This document shows positions 10,166 to 19,272 of a stretch of 34,022 bases of DNA, in pieces. The position numbers were made by a program, and so were the translations under genes. Location of the stretch: contig CAJXPI010000006.1 of NCBI GenBank assembly GCA_913057875.1, positions 1-34,022 of the forward strand, read 5' to 3'. This stretch comes from an uncultured Flavobacteriales bacterium. GTDB taxonomy: Bacteria; Bacteroidota; Bacteroidia; Flavobacteriales_G; Salibacteraceae. The notes beneath the pieces were generated by a model. That model had not been told where the DNA came from. It searched no databases and saw nothing but the letters and a program-made list of their open reading frames with translations. How positions within the stretch are numbered: the first letter of the stretch is position 1; each line of letters begins with the position of its first letter.

Positions 10166-10198
10166 GGGGGAGGTCATATGATCTTCCCTTTTTTTTTG
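10166..10198 (+). terminator. Probable rho-independent terminator after the giant surface protein gene
   Basis: GGGAGGTCAtatgatCTTCCC imperfect hairpin (one bulge, one G-U) followed by a T tract, shortly after the stop. Confidence 0.6.
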
Positions 10199-10234
10199 TC
10201 TAAAATTTTGATTTACCCTAATGTGCACCAGCTT

Positions 10235-10264
10235 TTGTTTCTAAGTGTTAAGATTGTATCTTTC
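10235..10264 (+). promoter_or_regulatory. Putative promoter of nhaA (TTG-N19-TATCTTTC)
   Basis: TTG at 10235-10237, 19-nt spacer, TATCTTTC (7/8 fixed pattern of TAnnTTTG, last base differs) 17 nt before the ATG. Confidence 0.45.
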
Positions 10265-10281
10265 CTACTAAATAGTACAAT

Positions 10282-11628
10282 ATGGAGGAATTAATACCTG
10301 TAAAAGGCGAGGTTGTTAAAGTAAGTCGGCAGGCTAGAGAATTTATATCAAAAGAAACCATTAGTGGTGTTTTGTTAGTAATAGCCGCTCTCATTGCTAT
10401 ATTATGGGCAAACTCACCTTGGGCAGAAAGCTATCATCATGTGTGGCACGAAATCAATATTGAGTTTGCTATTGGTAACTGGTTTGATTTAGACGCCTCT
10501 CTTAATCATTGGATAAACGATGGCTTAATGGCTATTTTCTTTTTTACCGTTGGATTGGAAATAAAAAGAGAGGTGATGGAGGGAGAGTTAAGTTCTATTA
10601 AGAAAGCCTCCTTGCCGATTATGGCAGCTGTAGGAGGGATGGTTTTTCCGGCTTTGATCTATGTAGCTTTTAACTTCGACAACCCATTAACAAGTAAAGG
10701 GTGGGGTATTCCCATGGCAACAGATATAGGTTTTGCACTGGGTGTTTTGGCGCTCTTGGGTGATCGCGTTAGTATTAATCTTAAGATTTTTTTAACGGCC
10801 TTAGCCATTGCTGATGATTTAGGCGCAATAATGGTAATTGCACTTTTTTATACAGATCCAGCAAGTATTGACTTTGCACAATTGTGGACAGCTCTTGCTT
10901 TTGTGGTCGTTTTATTAGGAGCAAATAAAATAGGAATAAGAAGTGGCACCTTTTATGGGGTGGTAGGATTGTTTGGTGTCTGGGTAGCTTTTGTGTATTC
11001 TGGAATTCATGCCACATTTGCAGGAGTGCTAATTGCCTTAACTATTCCAGCAAGAGCCAAAATTAAAGGAACCGAATTCATTCTAAAGGCGAGAAGGTTA
11101 AGACGAAAATTTGTAAAAAATCCCGTTGAGGGAGAATTGCTTTCTCCAGAGCAAACGGAAGCGGTTGCAGGAATGGAGAAAATACTAGAGGAAATACAAA
11201 CACCTTTGCAAAAATTAGAACATACCATTCATCCATTCGTTGCTTATGTGGTATTACCACTATTTGCATTGAGTAATGCGGGAGTTCATATCTCAGGTAA
11301 AATGGTCGATTTACTGTTTGATCCCGTGGCGCTTGGGGTTATTGTTGGGTTGGTTTTTGGAAAATTTTTAGGCGTGGTAATTGTTTCAAAAATTATGGTA
11401 GCCCTTCGCATTTCAGATTTACCTCAAAATGTAAATTGGCCAGAGATTTATGGTGTGGGTATGTTAGCTGGGATTGGTTTTACCATGTCTATTTTCATTT
11501 CGGATTTGGCGTTTGACGATGTCTCAATTATTGAAAAAGCAAAGATTGGGGTAATGGCTGCCACCTTAATTTCCTCCGTTACTGGAATTTTAATTTTAAA
11601 ATGGTATTACAATAAACCAGATTCATAG
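10282..11628 (+). CDS. nhaA: Na+/H+ antiporter NhaA
   Basis: 448 aa. NDGLMAIFFFTVGLEIKREVMEGELSS, GWGIPMATDIGFALGVLALLG, LTALAIADDLGAIMVIALFYT, GIGFTMSIFISDLAF are diagnostic NhaA motifs. Confidence 0.97.
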   Translation: MEELIPVKGEVVKVSRQAREFISKETISGVLLVIAALIAILWANSPWAESYHHVWHEINIEFAIGNWFDLDASLNHWINDGLMAIFFFTVGLEIKREVMEGELSSIKKASLPIMAAVGGMVFPALIYVAFNFDNPLTSKGWGIPMATDIGFALGVLALLGDRVSINLKIFLTALAIADDLGAIMVIALFYTDPASIDFAQLWTALAFVVVLLGANKIGIRSGTFYGVVGLFGVWVAFVYSGIHATFAGVLIALTIPARAKIKGTEFILKARRLRRKFVKNPVEGELLSPEQTEAVAGMEKILEEIQTPLQKLEHTIHPFVAYVVLPLFALSNAGVHISGKMVDLLFDPVALGVIVGLVFGKFLGVVIVSKIMVALRISDLPQNVNWPEIYGVGMLAGIGFTMSIFISDLAFDDVSIIEKAKIGVMAATLISSVTGILILKWYYNKPDS

Positions 11629-11654
11629 TACTTTTGCACGCTTAAATTTTAAGA

Positions 11655-12257
11655 GTGAAATCTTTAATCAATTTTTTTATTTTATTGGCTATCATTTGCG
11701 CAGCATTGGTTTCCATTTATGGCACTGTAAGCAAATATACAGCTCATCATTTTATGGCATATATTGTCCAGGATGGGAAACAAATTCCCATAGAAAACCA
11801 TATAGCCAAGGTTAAGAAAGCACCTTTTAAAGTGGTAGTTGATATGCCAGATAAAACCGGAGTATTTGTTAATATCTCTAACGAAGGAGGGACTTTTCAT
11901 AGTGGATTGAAAAATGTTTCAGCCTCCAAACTGAAGGGGTTTTCAAAACCCGCTATATACGAGTATTGGAAGAATTCAAATAAAGAGTTGTTAATAAGCA
12001 AAACCAAGCCCAACTTTTGGTTTATTGAAACTGCAGCTAAAAGTAGGTTCTCCTCTTATGAGAAGGTAAACGGAAGATATATTTGTTCTCGAGAAGTGGA
12101 GCAACTTTATGATGTAGATTTACATAAAAAAGTTCCTCTGGGTGAGGTAAAAGGTGATGTGTATTTTACGTTTATAAAATTTGAAGCAAATGGTGAAAAC
12201 ATCCGTAATAGGGAATTAATGCGTCACAATTTTAAAATAAAATGGATCGATGAATAA
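11655..12257 (+). CDS. Hypothetical protein with N-terminal membrane segment/signal (GTG start)
   Basis: 200 aa. Begins MKSLINFFILLAIICAALVSIYGTVSKY from GTG; TACTTTTG -7-like element at 11629-11636. No family recognised. Confidence 0.7.
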   Translation: MKSLINFFILLAIICAALVSIYGTVSKYTAHHFMAYIVQDGKQIPIENHIAKVKKAPFKVVVDMPDKTGVFVNISNEGGTFHSGLKNVSASKLKGFSKPAIYEYWKNSNKELLISKTKPNFWFIETAAKSRFSSYEKVNGRYICSREVEQLYDVDLHKKVPLGEVKGDVYFTFIKFEANGENIRNRELMRHNFKIKWIDE

Positions 12258-12259
12258 TG

Positions 12260-13138
12260 TTACTCTTTAAGTATGCCATTGATTTTTGAAGATAGAAAAC
12301 CTTTTAAATTTTCAGCTTTTGAATATCCTGATTGTGAGAAACGTACCATACCTCTTTGGTCAATTACGACTAGGGTAGGAAAGGAAGTAACTTTTAGATT
12401 AGAAGATGCACCCCCTGTATGATCCTTATAAAATGGTAACTCATAATTGTTTTCCTTTTCAAAGGCCAAAATTTTCGCTACTGAATCGTCAGAGTTTTTA
12501 GCGTTGATAATCAAAAATACCACGTCCATGTTTCCTTCGAATTCTTTCACCAAAGGTTGAAGTTCTAAAAATTCATCTCGACAAGGTTTACACCAAGTTG
12601 CCCAAAAATCTACTATAACTACCTTTCCTTTAAGACTAGAAAGTTGAATAGGGACTCCTTGCAAGTCATGGACCTCAAAATTCGAAATCGCCTCATATTT
12701 TTCCTCTCCCAATACGTTTTGAATAAATCTAGGGTATTCTACCAATGCTCCATAAGCCGCAAGGCTCATTGAGGCTAGGCCCATCAGAACGTTAAGGATC
12801 ATAGGTTTTTTTAAAGATTTTAAATGTAGTCCTAGAGTCGTGAATAATACACCCGAAACACCTAACGGTATAACCGTAGGATTAATAAATCCAATGCCGA
12901 TCATAAAAACAAAGGGGCTAGCTAGTTTCCATATTTTTTTAAATAATGGAAAATCTTCAATATCTGATCTGAAACCAATAACGAAACTTACCAAAGCAGT
13001 AAGTAGTGCGGCATAATGAAAACCATAATAATATCCCACCAAAAAAGCTAATAAGAAATTAAACATGCTCAAATAGCCAGTCATTTTTCTTTGCTGTTCT
13101 AATTCTTTGTTAACCTCTGTTGGTTCTGAATTATTCAT
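12260..13138 (-). CDS. Membrane-associated TlpA-like thioredoxin/disulfide reductase family protein
   Basis: Several N-terminal TM segments followed by VVIVDFWATWCKPCRDEFLELQPLVKEF (CxxC redox site) and SFPTLVVIDQRGMV (cis-Pro). Confidence 0.88.
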   Translation of the reverse strand: MNNSEPTEVNKELEQQRKMTGYLSMFNFLLAFLVGYYYGFHYAALLTALVSFVIGFRSDIEDFPLFKKIWKLASPFVFMIGIGFINPTVIPLGVSGVLFTTLGLHLKSLKKPMILNVLMGLASMSLAAYGALVEYPRFIQNVLGEEKYEAISNFEVHDLQGVPIQLSSLKGKVVIVDFWATWCKPCRDEFLELQPLVKEFEGNMDVVFLIINAKNSDDSVAKILAFEKENNYELPFYKDHTGGASSNLKVTSFPTLVVIDQRGMVRFSQSGYSKAENLKGFLSSKINGILKE

Positions 13139-13219
13139 ATATTGGTTTAAAATTATTGTGCAAAATTAAATGGATTGAGGAATCAAACAGTTACAAAGGT
13201 TGCAAAAGTGTAGGCATAA

Positions 13220-13247
13220 AAAAAGCGAACCTTCAGGTTCGCTTTTT
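13220..13247 (-). terminator. Intrinsic terminator of the transaldolase/FSA gene (possibly bidirectional)
   Basis: AAAAAGCGAACC-TTCA-GGTTCGCTTTTT: perfect 12-bp stem, 4-nt loop, flanked by A/T tract, 16 nt past the minus-strand stop. Confidence 0.9.
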
Positions 13248-13263
13248 CCTAATAAATTTTGTT

Positions 13264-13920
13264 TTATTTATTCCCTTTTGCGTGATCAGCCAAGAATTGT
13301 GCTAATCCACTCTCGGTTAAAGGGTGTTTTAATAATCCTAAAATTGAACTAAGTGGCCCAGTCATTACATCAGAACCTACCTCAGCACAACGAATAACAT
13401 GCATCGTGTTTCGAACAGATGCTGCCAATATTTCAGTTTCAAACATATAGTTATCAAAGATGGCTCTAATTTGAGCGATTAACTCCATTCCGTCATAGCC
13501 TATATCGTCTAAACGACCAATAAATGGAGATACGTAAGTTGCTCCCGCTTTTGCAGCTAAAAGAGCTTGGCCTGCAGTAAAGATTAAAGTGCAGTTGGTC
13601 TTGATTCCTTTGTCAGAAAAGTATTTTAAAGCTTTAATCCCATCTTTTACCATCGGAATTTTTACCACAATGTTTGGGTGCAACGCAGCAAGAATTTCTC
13701 CTTCTCTTACCATTCCTTCAAAATCGGTAGAAATAACCTCTGCACTAACGTCTCCATCTGAAATTTCACAGATATTTACATAGTGATCTAAAATATTTTG
13801 TTGACCTGTAATTCCTTCTTTGGCCATTAATGATGGATTCGTGGTTACCCCATCTAAAATTCCTAAATCTTGAGCCTCTTTAATTTGTTCAAGATTTGCT
13901 GTGTCAATGAAAAATTTCAT
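13264..13920 (-). CDS. Fructose-6-phosphate aldolase / small transaldolase
   Basis: 218 aa. [36 protein letters not shown] and [56 protein letters not shown] are TalC/FSA signatures. Confidence 0.93.
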   Translation of the reverse strand: MKFFIDTANLEQIKEAQDLGILDGVTTNPSLMAKEGITGQQNILDHYVNICEISDGDVSAEVISTDFEGMVREGEILAALHPNIVVKIPMVKDGIKALKYFSDKGIKTNCTLIFTAGQALLAAKAGATYVSPFIGRLDDIGYDGMELIAQIRAIFDNYMFETEILAASVRNTMHVIRCAEVGSDVMTGPLSSILGLLKHPLTESGLAQFLADHAKGNK

Positions 13921-13931
13921 AACTGTATTAT

Positions 13932-14570
13932 TTATTGCTGATAAAAGTGTGAGATTAATTTTGATCTAAGGTGATTTGTAATCACGTCAAGTCCTTTAGT
14001 ATAATGACTATTGTTTGTCACAATTACATGTGAGTCATCACGGTAAGGCTTTAAATACTTTTTATAGGAAGGAATAACGTGGTTATCCCATTGGTAACGG
14101 ACAGATTCCTCATTGTATCCTCTTTCAATGTGGTCGCGTTTTAGTCTTCTTTCTAGCATATGATGTTCTCGAACATCAATGAAAACACGCAAATCCAATG
14201 CTTTTCGGATTTCCTCAAAATGAAAAATAAAAAGACCTTCCATAATAACAATAGGACGCGGCTCGATAGTAATTAAACCTGGAACTTTGTCTTTGTTATT
14301 AAATGTATATTCCTTAATCGTTATCGGTTCCCAATTCATTACATGCTCTAAATCAGCATGAAACTTTTGACGATCAATCGAGGTGGGTAAGTCAAAATTA
14401 ACTTCTCCATTTTCATCCTTCGCCTGTTCATCAATGGGGAGGTAATAGTTGTCTTGGGTAATAATAGAGACTGTTTTTGGCGGTAAGGAGTTCTTGAGGT
14501 CCATCAAAAATGATGTCTTTCCGGATGCACTTCCGCCTGCAATACCCACTAAATAAGGCTTTACCTTCAT
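13932..14570 (-). CDS. udk: Uridine kinase / phosphoribulokinase family
   Basis: [30 protein letters not shown]-loop; [57 protein letters not shown]. Start moved from the track's TTG at 14579 to the ATG at 14570. Confidence 0.88.
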   Translation of the reverse strand: MKVKPYLVGIAGGSASGKTSFLMDLKNSLPPKTVSIITQDNYYLPIDEQAKDENGEVNFDLPTSIDRQKFHADLEHVMNWEPITIKEYTFNNKDKVPGLITIEPRPIVIMEGLFIFHFEEIRKALDLRVFIDVREHHMLERRLKRDHIERGYNEESVRYQWDNHVIPSYKKYLKPYRDDSHVIVTNNSHYTKGLDVITNHLRSKLISHFYQQ

Positions 14571-14576
14571 GGGGTA

Positions 14577-14584
14577 CAAAATTA
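14577..14584 (-). promoter_or_regulatory. Putative -7 element TAATTTTG immediately upstream of udk ATG
   Basis: Minus strand TAATTTTG fits TAnnTTTG and ends 6 nt before the ATG. The track's TTG start lies inside it. No clear -33 TTG. Confidence 0.4.
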
Positions 14585-14713
14585 GATGCTTCGTTGGATT
14601 AACAGGCGTAAACTGTATAAAAAAAATGAAAAGTAATTAACAAATTAGTAGTATTTTAAAAGCAAGAAGATCCCATAATTAGTAGCGCTTCTTAGGGGAG
14701 TTAAAAAAAATGT

Positions 14714-14741
14714 TTGGCAACCCAATTTTATGCTATATTTG
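14714..14741 (+). promoter_or_regulatory. Bacteroidetes-type promoter TTG-N17-TATATTTG upstream of the tandem lipoprotein operon
   Basis: TTG at 14714-14716, 17-nt spacer, TATATTTG at 14734-14741, 23 nt before the ATG at 14765. Confidence 0.7.
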
Positions 14742-14764
14742 AGGCTTTCAGAATACATTTTGAT

Positions 14765-15424
14765 ATGAATAAATCGATAAAGTTTTTACTTCTCATCTCA
14801 GTATTAGCCTTTGGAACGGTTACTTGCCAAAAGGACAACTTAGTTACCAATGTTCCTCACAATCAAGAACCAGATTTGGATTGGGGTAAAGGCGATTCTG
14901 TACCATTAGTAACGGACTTTTATTTTCAAGGAAAAATTGATAGTACTTTCTACACCATGCAAGATAGTATTGATGGCTTTTACAATTTAGTATTCGATTC
15001 TACCTATTTGGATTGCAGTGATACCACTTCATTTTACGGACAACTTACAGGTATGTATACCCTGGGTATGAATAACTCTTTGGAAATTAAATTTCTTAAA
15101 TGTATTGAAGATCCTACAGATAGTGATGATCAGGAAAGCTTATTATTTGCGGGTACCTATCCCTATGGTAGTTCGGCAACTTTAAATCAAACGGATGGAG
15201 TAGAAATTACTTGGATTGATGATAATGGAAAGGTGTGGAAATCGTTACCTGGCAGTGGGTCCAGTGGAGATGATTCTTTTGTGGTTCAATTAATTTCAGC
15301 AAACCCTGGAAAGGGCTTAGGAGATAACTTAATTTTAGGAACCATGGATTTAAGGTTATATAATGAAACAGAATCTATTCGCATTGAGGGAGGGGTATTC
15401 AGTTTTCAATACGGAGTTTATTAA
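14765..15424 (+). CDS. Tandem small lipoprotein paralog 1 (uncharacterised)
   Basis: MNKSIKFLLLISVLAFGTVTCQKDN putative lipoprotein signal; C-terminal module related to the next two genes; first gene after the promoter. Confidence 0.75.
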   Translation: MNKSIKFLLLISVLAFGTVTCQKDNLVTNVPHNQEPDLDWGKGDSVPLVTDFYFQGKIDSTFYTMQDSIDGFYNLVFDSTYLDCSDTTSFYGQLTGMYTLGMNNSLEIKFLKCIEDPTDSDDQESLLFAGTYPYGSSATLNQTDGVEITWIDDNGKVWKSLPGSGSSGDDSFVVQLISANPGKGLGDNLILGTMDLRLYNETESIRIEGGVFSFQYGVY

Positions 15425-15427
15425 GGT

Positions 15428-16087
15428 ATGAACATTAAAGGAATTTCGGGATTAATCTCCCTTTTTATATCAGGTTTAATCTTTGTTTCATCTTGTGAGT
15501 CGGAAGAGGCTTTACCTGCTTATCAAAACCCCAATCAAAGTGATACTAGCGGTAACAATATAGTGGTTGATCTATTTGTTAGTGCCTCTATTGATAATAT
15601 TCCGGTTAATTATGTAAATGGGGTTTCAGCTTATTCTAATTGGACGCTTAGTGAACAAGAAGGTTTTTGCACAAATGATCCCAATCACTTTATTCAGTCG
15701 CATGTAACTGCATTTATTATTCCCGAAAGGTTAGAAGAGTCTATTTATGTGGATATAAGAGGGTGTGTGAATAACGACAGTATGACAGATATTAATATTA
15801 TTGATTCTGTTTTGGTTGTTGGTCCCATTCCATATTACCCCAAATCAAAAGATAATCGCACGGCCATTGTTAAGTACATTGATCAGGATAGTGTTTTATG
15901 GAGTACTGCATTTGGAGGTAATAATAGTTCGTTTTCTAGGTTTGAGTTATCTGCAGTTGTAGAAAACAATAGAGATGATTTCTCTGAAAAAATTGCTTTT
16001 GGAAAATTTGATGGATATTTCTATAATGGTAAGGGAGATTCTTTAAAAATAAAAGGAGGCCAATTTAAAGGCCGAATAGTACAGTAG
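15428..16087 (+). CDS. Tandem small lipoprotein paralog 2 (uncharacterised)
   Basis: SGLISLFISGLIFVSSCESEE lipobox; YIDQDSVLWSTAFGG...GDSLKIKGGQF shared with neighbours; starts 3 nt after the previous stop. Confidence 0.82.
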   Translation: MNIKGISGLISLFISGLIFVSSCESEEALPAYQNPNQSDTSGNNIVVDLFVSASIDNIPVNYVNGVSAYSNWTLSEQEGFCTNDPNHFIQSHVTAFIIPERLEESIYVDIRGCVNNDSMTDINIIDSVLVVGPIPYYPKSKDNRTAIVKYIDQDSVLWSTAFGGNNSSFSRFELSAVVENNRDDFSEKIAFGKFDGYFYNGKGDSLKIKGGQFKGRIVQ

Positions 16088-16089
16088 TT

Positions 16090-16728
16090 ATGAAATATAC
16101 TTTAGCTCTTTTAGCGTCTGTTTTTGTTTTGTCTTTCTACTCTTGTGAAAAGGTAGATAATTCATTGCCCATAGAACCTGTACAGGATAGTATTCGGGTT
16201 GTGAATGGGTTTGATTACTTTATTAATGCTACGGTAGATGGATCTTCGTTAAATATGTTAAATAATATAGATAACGTAGGAAATGGATTAATTAGAACGG
16301 AAATTGGACCATGTAGCAACGGGAATTCAACTCGTTTCACCTCTTATTTTGGATATGTTTCCGATACCGCTAGAAAGGAATTAATTGCGTTTGGTTTGAC
16401 CAACTGTGTTAATGATTCTACAAATGGGTTTACGGATAGTACGTATGTAGTTGGAAGCTTTCCTATAGAAATAGGAAATGCGGATACTGCTGTTGGATTT
16501 ATCTATTACATGGATATGGATAGCGTATTATGGACTTCCTCAATGGGTCAAAATGGTTTAGCCGCTCAAGTTTCACATACGTTTAATGTTACTGAGGTTC
16601 AACCCAGTTATGATGGTATTGCCGCCCTACGCGTACGTGGAAGCCTTTCGGCTTGGGTATATAATATTGATGGTGATTCTATTCAAATAAACGTTTCGGA
16701 ATTTTATACTCGAGCATGGAAGTACTAG
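16090..16728 (+). CDS. Tandem small lipoprotein paralog 3 (uncharacterised)
   Basis: LALLASVFVLSFYSCEKVD lipobox; YMDMDSVLWTSSMGQ...GDSIQINVSEF shared with neighbours; starts 2 nt after the previous stop. Confidence 0.82.
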   Translation: MKYTLALLASVFVLSFYSCEKVDNSLPIEPVQDSIRVVNGFDYFINATVDGSSLNMLNNIDNVGNGLIRTEIGPCSNGNSTRFTSYFGYVSDTARKELIAFGLTNCVNDSTNGFTDSTYVVGSFPIEIGNADTAVGFIYYMDMDSVLWTSSMGQNGLAAQVSHTFNVTEVQPSYDGIAALRVRGSLSAWVYNIDGDSIQINVSEFYTRAWKY

Positions 16729-17084
16729 TTGTTATATTCTTGACGAACAACTAAAGCATAAAAGTCATTTTCTAGGGGTAAAAGTCCTTGTTCATAGCAG
16801 AAATAATAAATTTTTCCCGCTTTAGTAGTGTAAGTATTCGTATAGTACTCAAATTCAAACCCATTTTCAAGTAGCGTTTTTCGAGTAGTTTTTGACTTTC
16901 CTTTTGGGTTTAACCTGGTGAGAATTAATCGGTTCTTACGTAATACACGATTTACTTTTCGCATGTAATTCGTAGTGTCTTTGTTGAATTTATTGTTGTA
17001 GGCGTTTCTACACGTATCTGAACAGAATTTTTTATCGGCTCTTCCTTTAATGGGGTCATTGCATTCTAAACAAGAGTTTGACAT
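16725..17084 (-). CDS. Small zinc-ribbon-like protein
   Basis: 119 aa. N-terminal CLECNDPIKGRADKKFCSDTCRNAYNNK (CxxC...CxxxC) metal-binding motif. Confidence 0.8.
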   Translation of the reverse strand: MSNSCLECNDPIKGRADKKFCSDTCRNAYNNKFNKDTTNYMRKVNRVLRKNRLILTRLNPKGKSKTTRKTLLENGFEFEYYTNTYTTKAGKIYYFCYEQGLLPLENDFYALVVRQEYNN

Positions 17085-17191
17085 GGGATTTAGATTGATT
17101 TATATGCATAAAATTAACGAATTAAAATCATATTCTGCCCAAGGAAAAAAACTTCAAAATTTTGTACCTTTAAGGCACAAAAATAGAGGGT

Positions 17192-17602
17192 ATGATTTAC
17201 AAAAATTTTTATTCGGAAGTGGGTAAGTTGCTGTACGCCATTGCTAAAGCGGATGGAACAATTGAACCAAAAGAAATTAAGGCGATTCATCAAATGGTAT
17301 TAAAAGACTTAGTACCCTTAGAAAGTAGTACCGATGAATTTGGAACGGATTCTGCCTTTTATGTGGAAATGGAATTTGATTATTTAAATGAAAAATTATA
17401 CGACCCGGACGTGGCCTTTAATTCGTTTATTGACTATGTACAAGATCATTTCAGTGCCTTTGATGCCAAAATGAAAAAAGCAGTATTTAACGTTGCAAAT
17501 ACATTAACGGATTCTTTTCATGAAACCAACATAAAAGATCACTACATGATAGAAAAATTGAGAGAGGTATTAGGATTAAATGCTCCTGTAGAGAATGTTT
17601 AA
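17192..17602 (+). CDS. TerB-like domain protein
   Basis: VGKLLYAIAKADGTIEPKEIKAIHQMV...and a second helical half, reminiscent of TerB-like proteins. Confidence 0.65.
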   Translation: MIYKNFYSEVGKLLYAIAKADGTIEPKEIKAIHQMVLKDLVPLESSTDEFGTDSAFYVEMEFDYLNEKLYDPDVAFNSFIDYVQDHFSAFDAKMKKAVFNVANTLTDSFHETNIKDHYMIEKLREVLGLNAPVENV

Positions 17603-18278
17603 TGGTTATTTTAAAATATACTTAATCCTATTTCTGGGAATTTTGATTCCCATGAACATAGTTGGGCATTGGATAGAAATTTCTTGGTTGACGCAATTCA
17701 CTAAACCATTATTGATGCCCGTATTGACGGGGTACTTTGTGAATCGAACTCGTGGTTATTCTTCCAGAAACAAAATAGTTGTTTTAGTTGCCCTTTTGTT
17801 TTCATGGGTAGGAGATGTTGCCCTTATGTTTGATGATGTATATCCAATATTTTTCATTATTGGATTAGGAGGTTTCTTGTTGGCTCATGTGAACTATGTA
17901 TATGCTCTTGTTAGAACAGGTCATAGAATTCATTTTATAGGAAAGGGAGCGTGGATAGGAGTTCCATTTATTGTGTTGTATGGAGTAGGACTTTTAAGTG
18001 TTTTATGGCCGCATTTAGATGATTTAAGAATGCCGGTTTTTCTATATGCAGTGGTCTTAATGTTAATGGGAGGAGCCGCTTTGATTAGGAAGGTGAAAAT
18101 TGGTTATTACATGGTTCTTTTGGGCGCAATTTTGTTTATTCTTTCTGACTCTATGCTAGCAATCAATAAATTTGTACAGCCTATTGAAAAAAGCGGGGTG
18201 TTAATCATGTCCACTTACATGTTTGCCCAACTTTTTATTGTTTTGGGTCTTTCTAATAAAATTATTAGCCAAGACTAA
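17595..18278 (+). CDS. YhhN/TMEM86 family protein (lysoplasmalogenase-like)
   Basis: 227 aa, multi-TM, LMPVLTGYFVNRTRG, LFSWVGDVALMF, GGFLLAHVNYVYAL, ILFILSDSMLAINKF. Overlaps the preceding CDS by 8 nt. Confidence 0.85.
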   Translation: MFNGYFKIYLILFLGILIPMNIVGHWIEISWLTQFTKPLLMPVLTGYFVNRTRGYSSRNKIVVLVALLFSWVGDVALMFDDVYPIFFIIGLGGFLLAHVNYVYALVRTGHRIHFIGKGAWIGVPFIVLYGVGLLSVLWPHLDDLRMPVFLYAVVLMLMGGAALIRKVKIGYYMVLLGAILFILSDSMLAINKFVQPIEKSGVLIMSTYMFAQLFIVLGLSNKIISQD

Positions 18279-18285
18279 AAAACCT

Positions 18286-19272
18286 TTATTTATCTAGGGC
18301 ATCGCTTGGTGTTTGGGTGGTAAGGATAGGTAAAAATTCCTTTTTGGGAATATCAAAAGTATATTCAGGAACGTTTTTTACCGTTAGTGTATTTCCTCTC
18401 AACCAAGGGTTGTATTCCTTTAGTATATTGTAATTTATTCCTAATTCTTTAGCATAAAGTGCAAGGTTAGAAACCGTAGCAGAAACTTTCACTTCTTCGG
18501 TTTGCACACCATTCCATAACTGGTTTTCTCTGTACTGGAATCCGTATTTTTTAGGATCGGATAGAATCTCTTTAGCGGCCATTATACGATACACATATCT
18601 ACCGGTTTCAGCGTTCAATTTTAGATCATAATAAGATTTTACTTGTTGCTTGGTTAATTGACGATTTAATCCACCCATACCCATATTATAAGAAGCTGCT
18701 GCTAGCGTCCAACTACCAAAACGGTCATAGGCATCTTGGAGGTATTTACACGCAACATGGGTTGCTTTGGCTACGTGGTACCTTTCATCTACCTCCGAGT
18801 TGATTTCCAATCCCATTTCTTTACCCGTACTTTTCATGATTTGCCAAAAACCAGCAGCACCGGCCGGAGAAACAATTGGAGTTAATCCACTTTCAATCAC
18901 CGCTAAATATTTAAAGTCATCCGGTATTCCATGTTCTTTTAGAATTGGTTCAATTATTGGGAAGTACTTATTTGAACGTTTCAAATACAATAGTGTATTA
19001 GATTGCCAATAGGTATTTACCAATAACTCTCTATCTAGTTTTTCGTGTACATCCAATATTTGTAATGGTACTTCCTCTTCAGCGAAAGCTAAATCCTCGG
19101 GAATGTTTAATGCGTAAATTTTGTAATCTGTATTGAAAGAGTGCTGATATTCTTTGGTTTCAGCTACTTCATCTTTCGAAAAACTAAATAATTGAATAGC
19201 ACCGTATAAAGCTAGAGGTACCACTAGAAAGCTAAGTCCGTATTTTGATAATTTGCTATTCATTATGTTCAT
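18286..19272 (-). CDS. Membrane-anchored lytic transglycosylase (SLT domain)
   Basis: GIPDDFKYLAVIESGLTPIVSPAGAAGFWQIMKSTGKEMGLEINSEVDERYHVAKATHVACKYLQDAYDRFGSWTLAAASYNMGMGGL is a classic MltD-type SLT core. Confidence 0.93.
   Translation of the reverse strand: MNIMNSKLSKYGLSFLVVPLALYGAIQLFSFSKDEVAETKEYQHSFNTDYKIYALNIPEDLAFAEEEVPLQILDVHEKLDRELLVNTYWQSNTLLYLKRSNKYFPIIEPILKEHGIPDDFKYLAVIESGLTPIVSPAGAAGFWQIMKSTGKEMGLEINSEVDERYHVAKATHVACKYLQDAYDRFGSWTLAAASYNMGMGGLNRQLTKQQVKSYYDLKLNAETGRYVYRIMAAKEILSDPKKYGFQYRENQLWNGVQTEEVKVSATVSNLALYAKELGINYNILKEYNPWLRGNTLTVKNVPEYTFDIPKKEFLPILTTQTPSDALDK

Noticed and set aside
17192-17602. Tellurite resistance/phage-defence island based on the TerB-like protein
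   Set aside because: No other ter genes nearby; TerB-like domains are common in ordinary housekeeping contexts.
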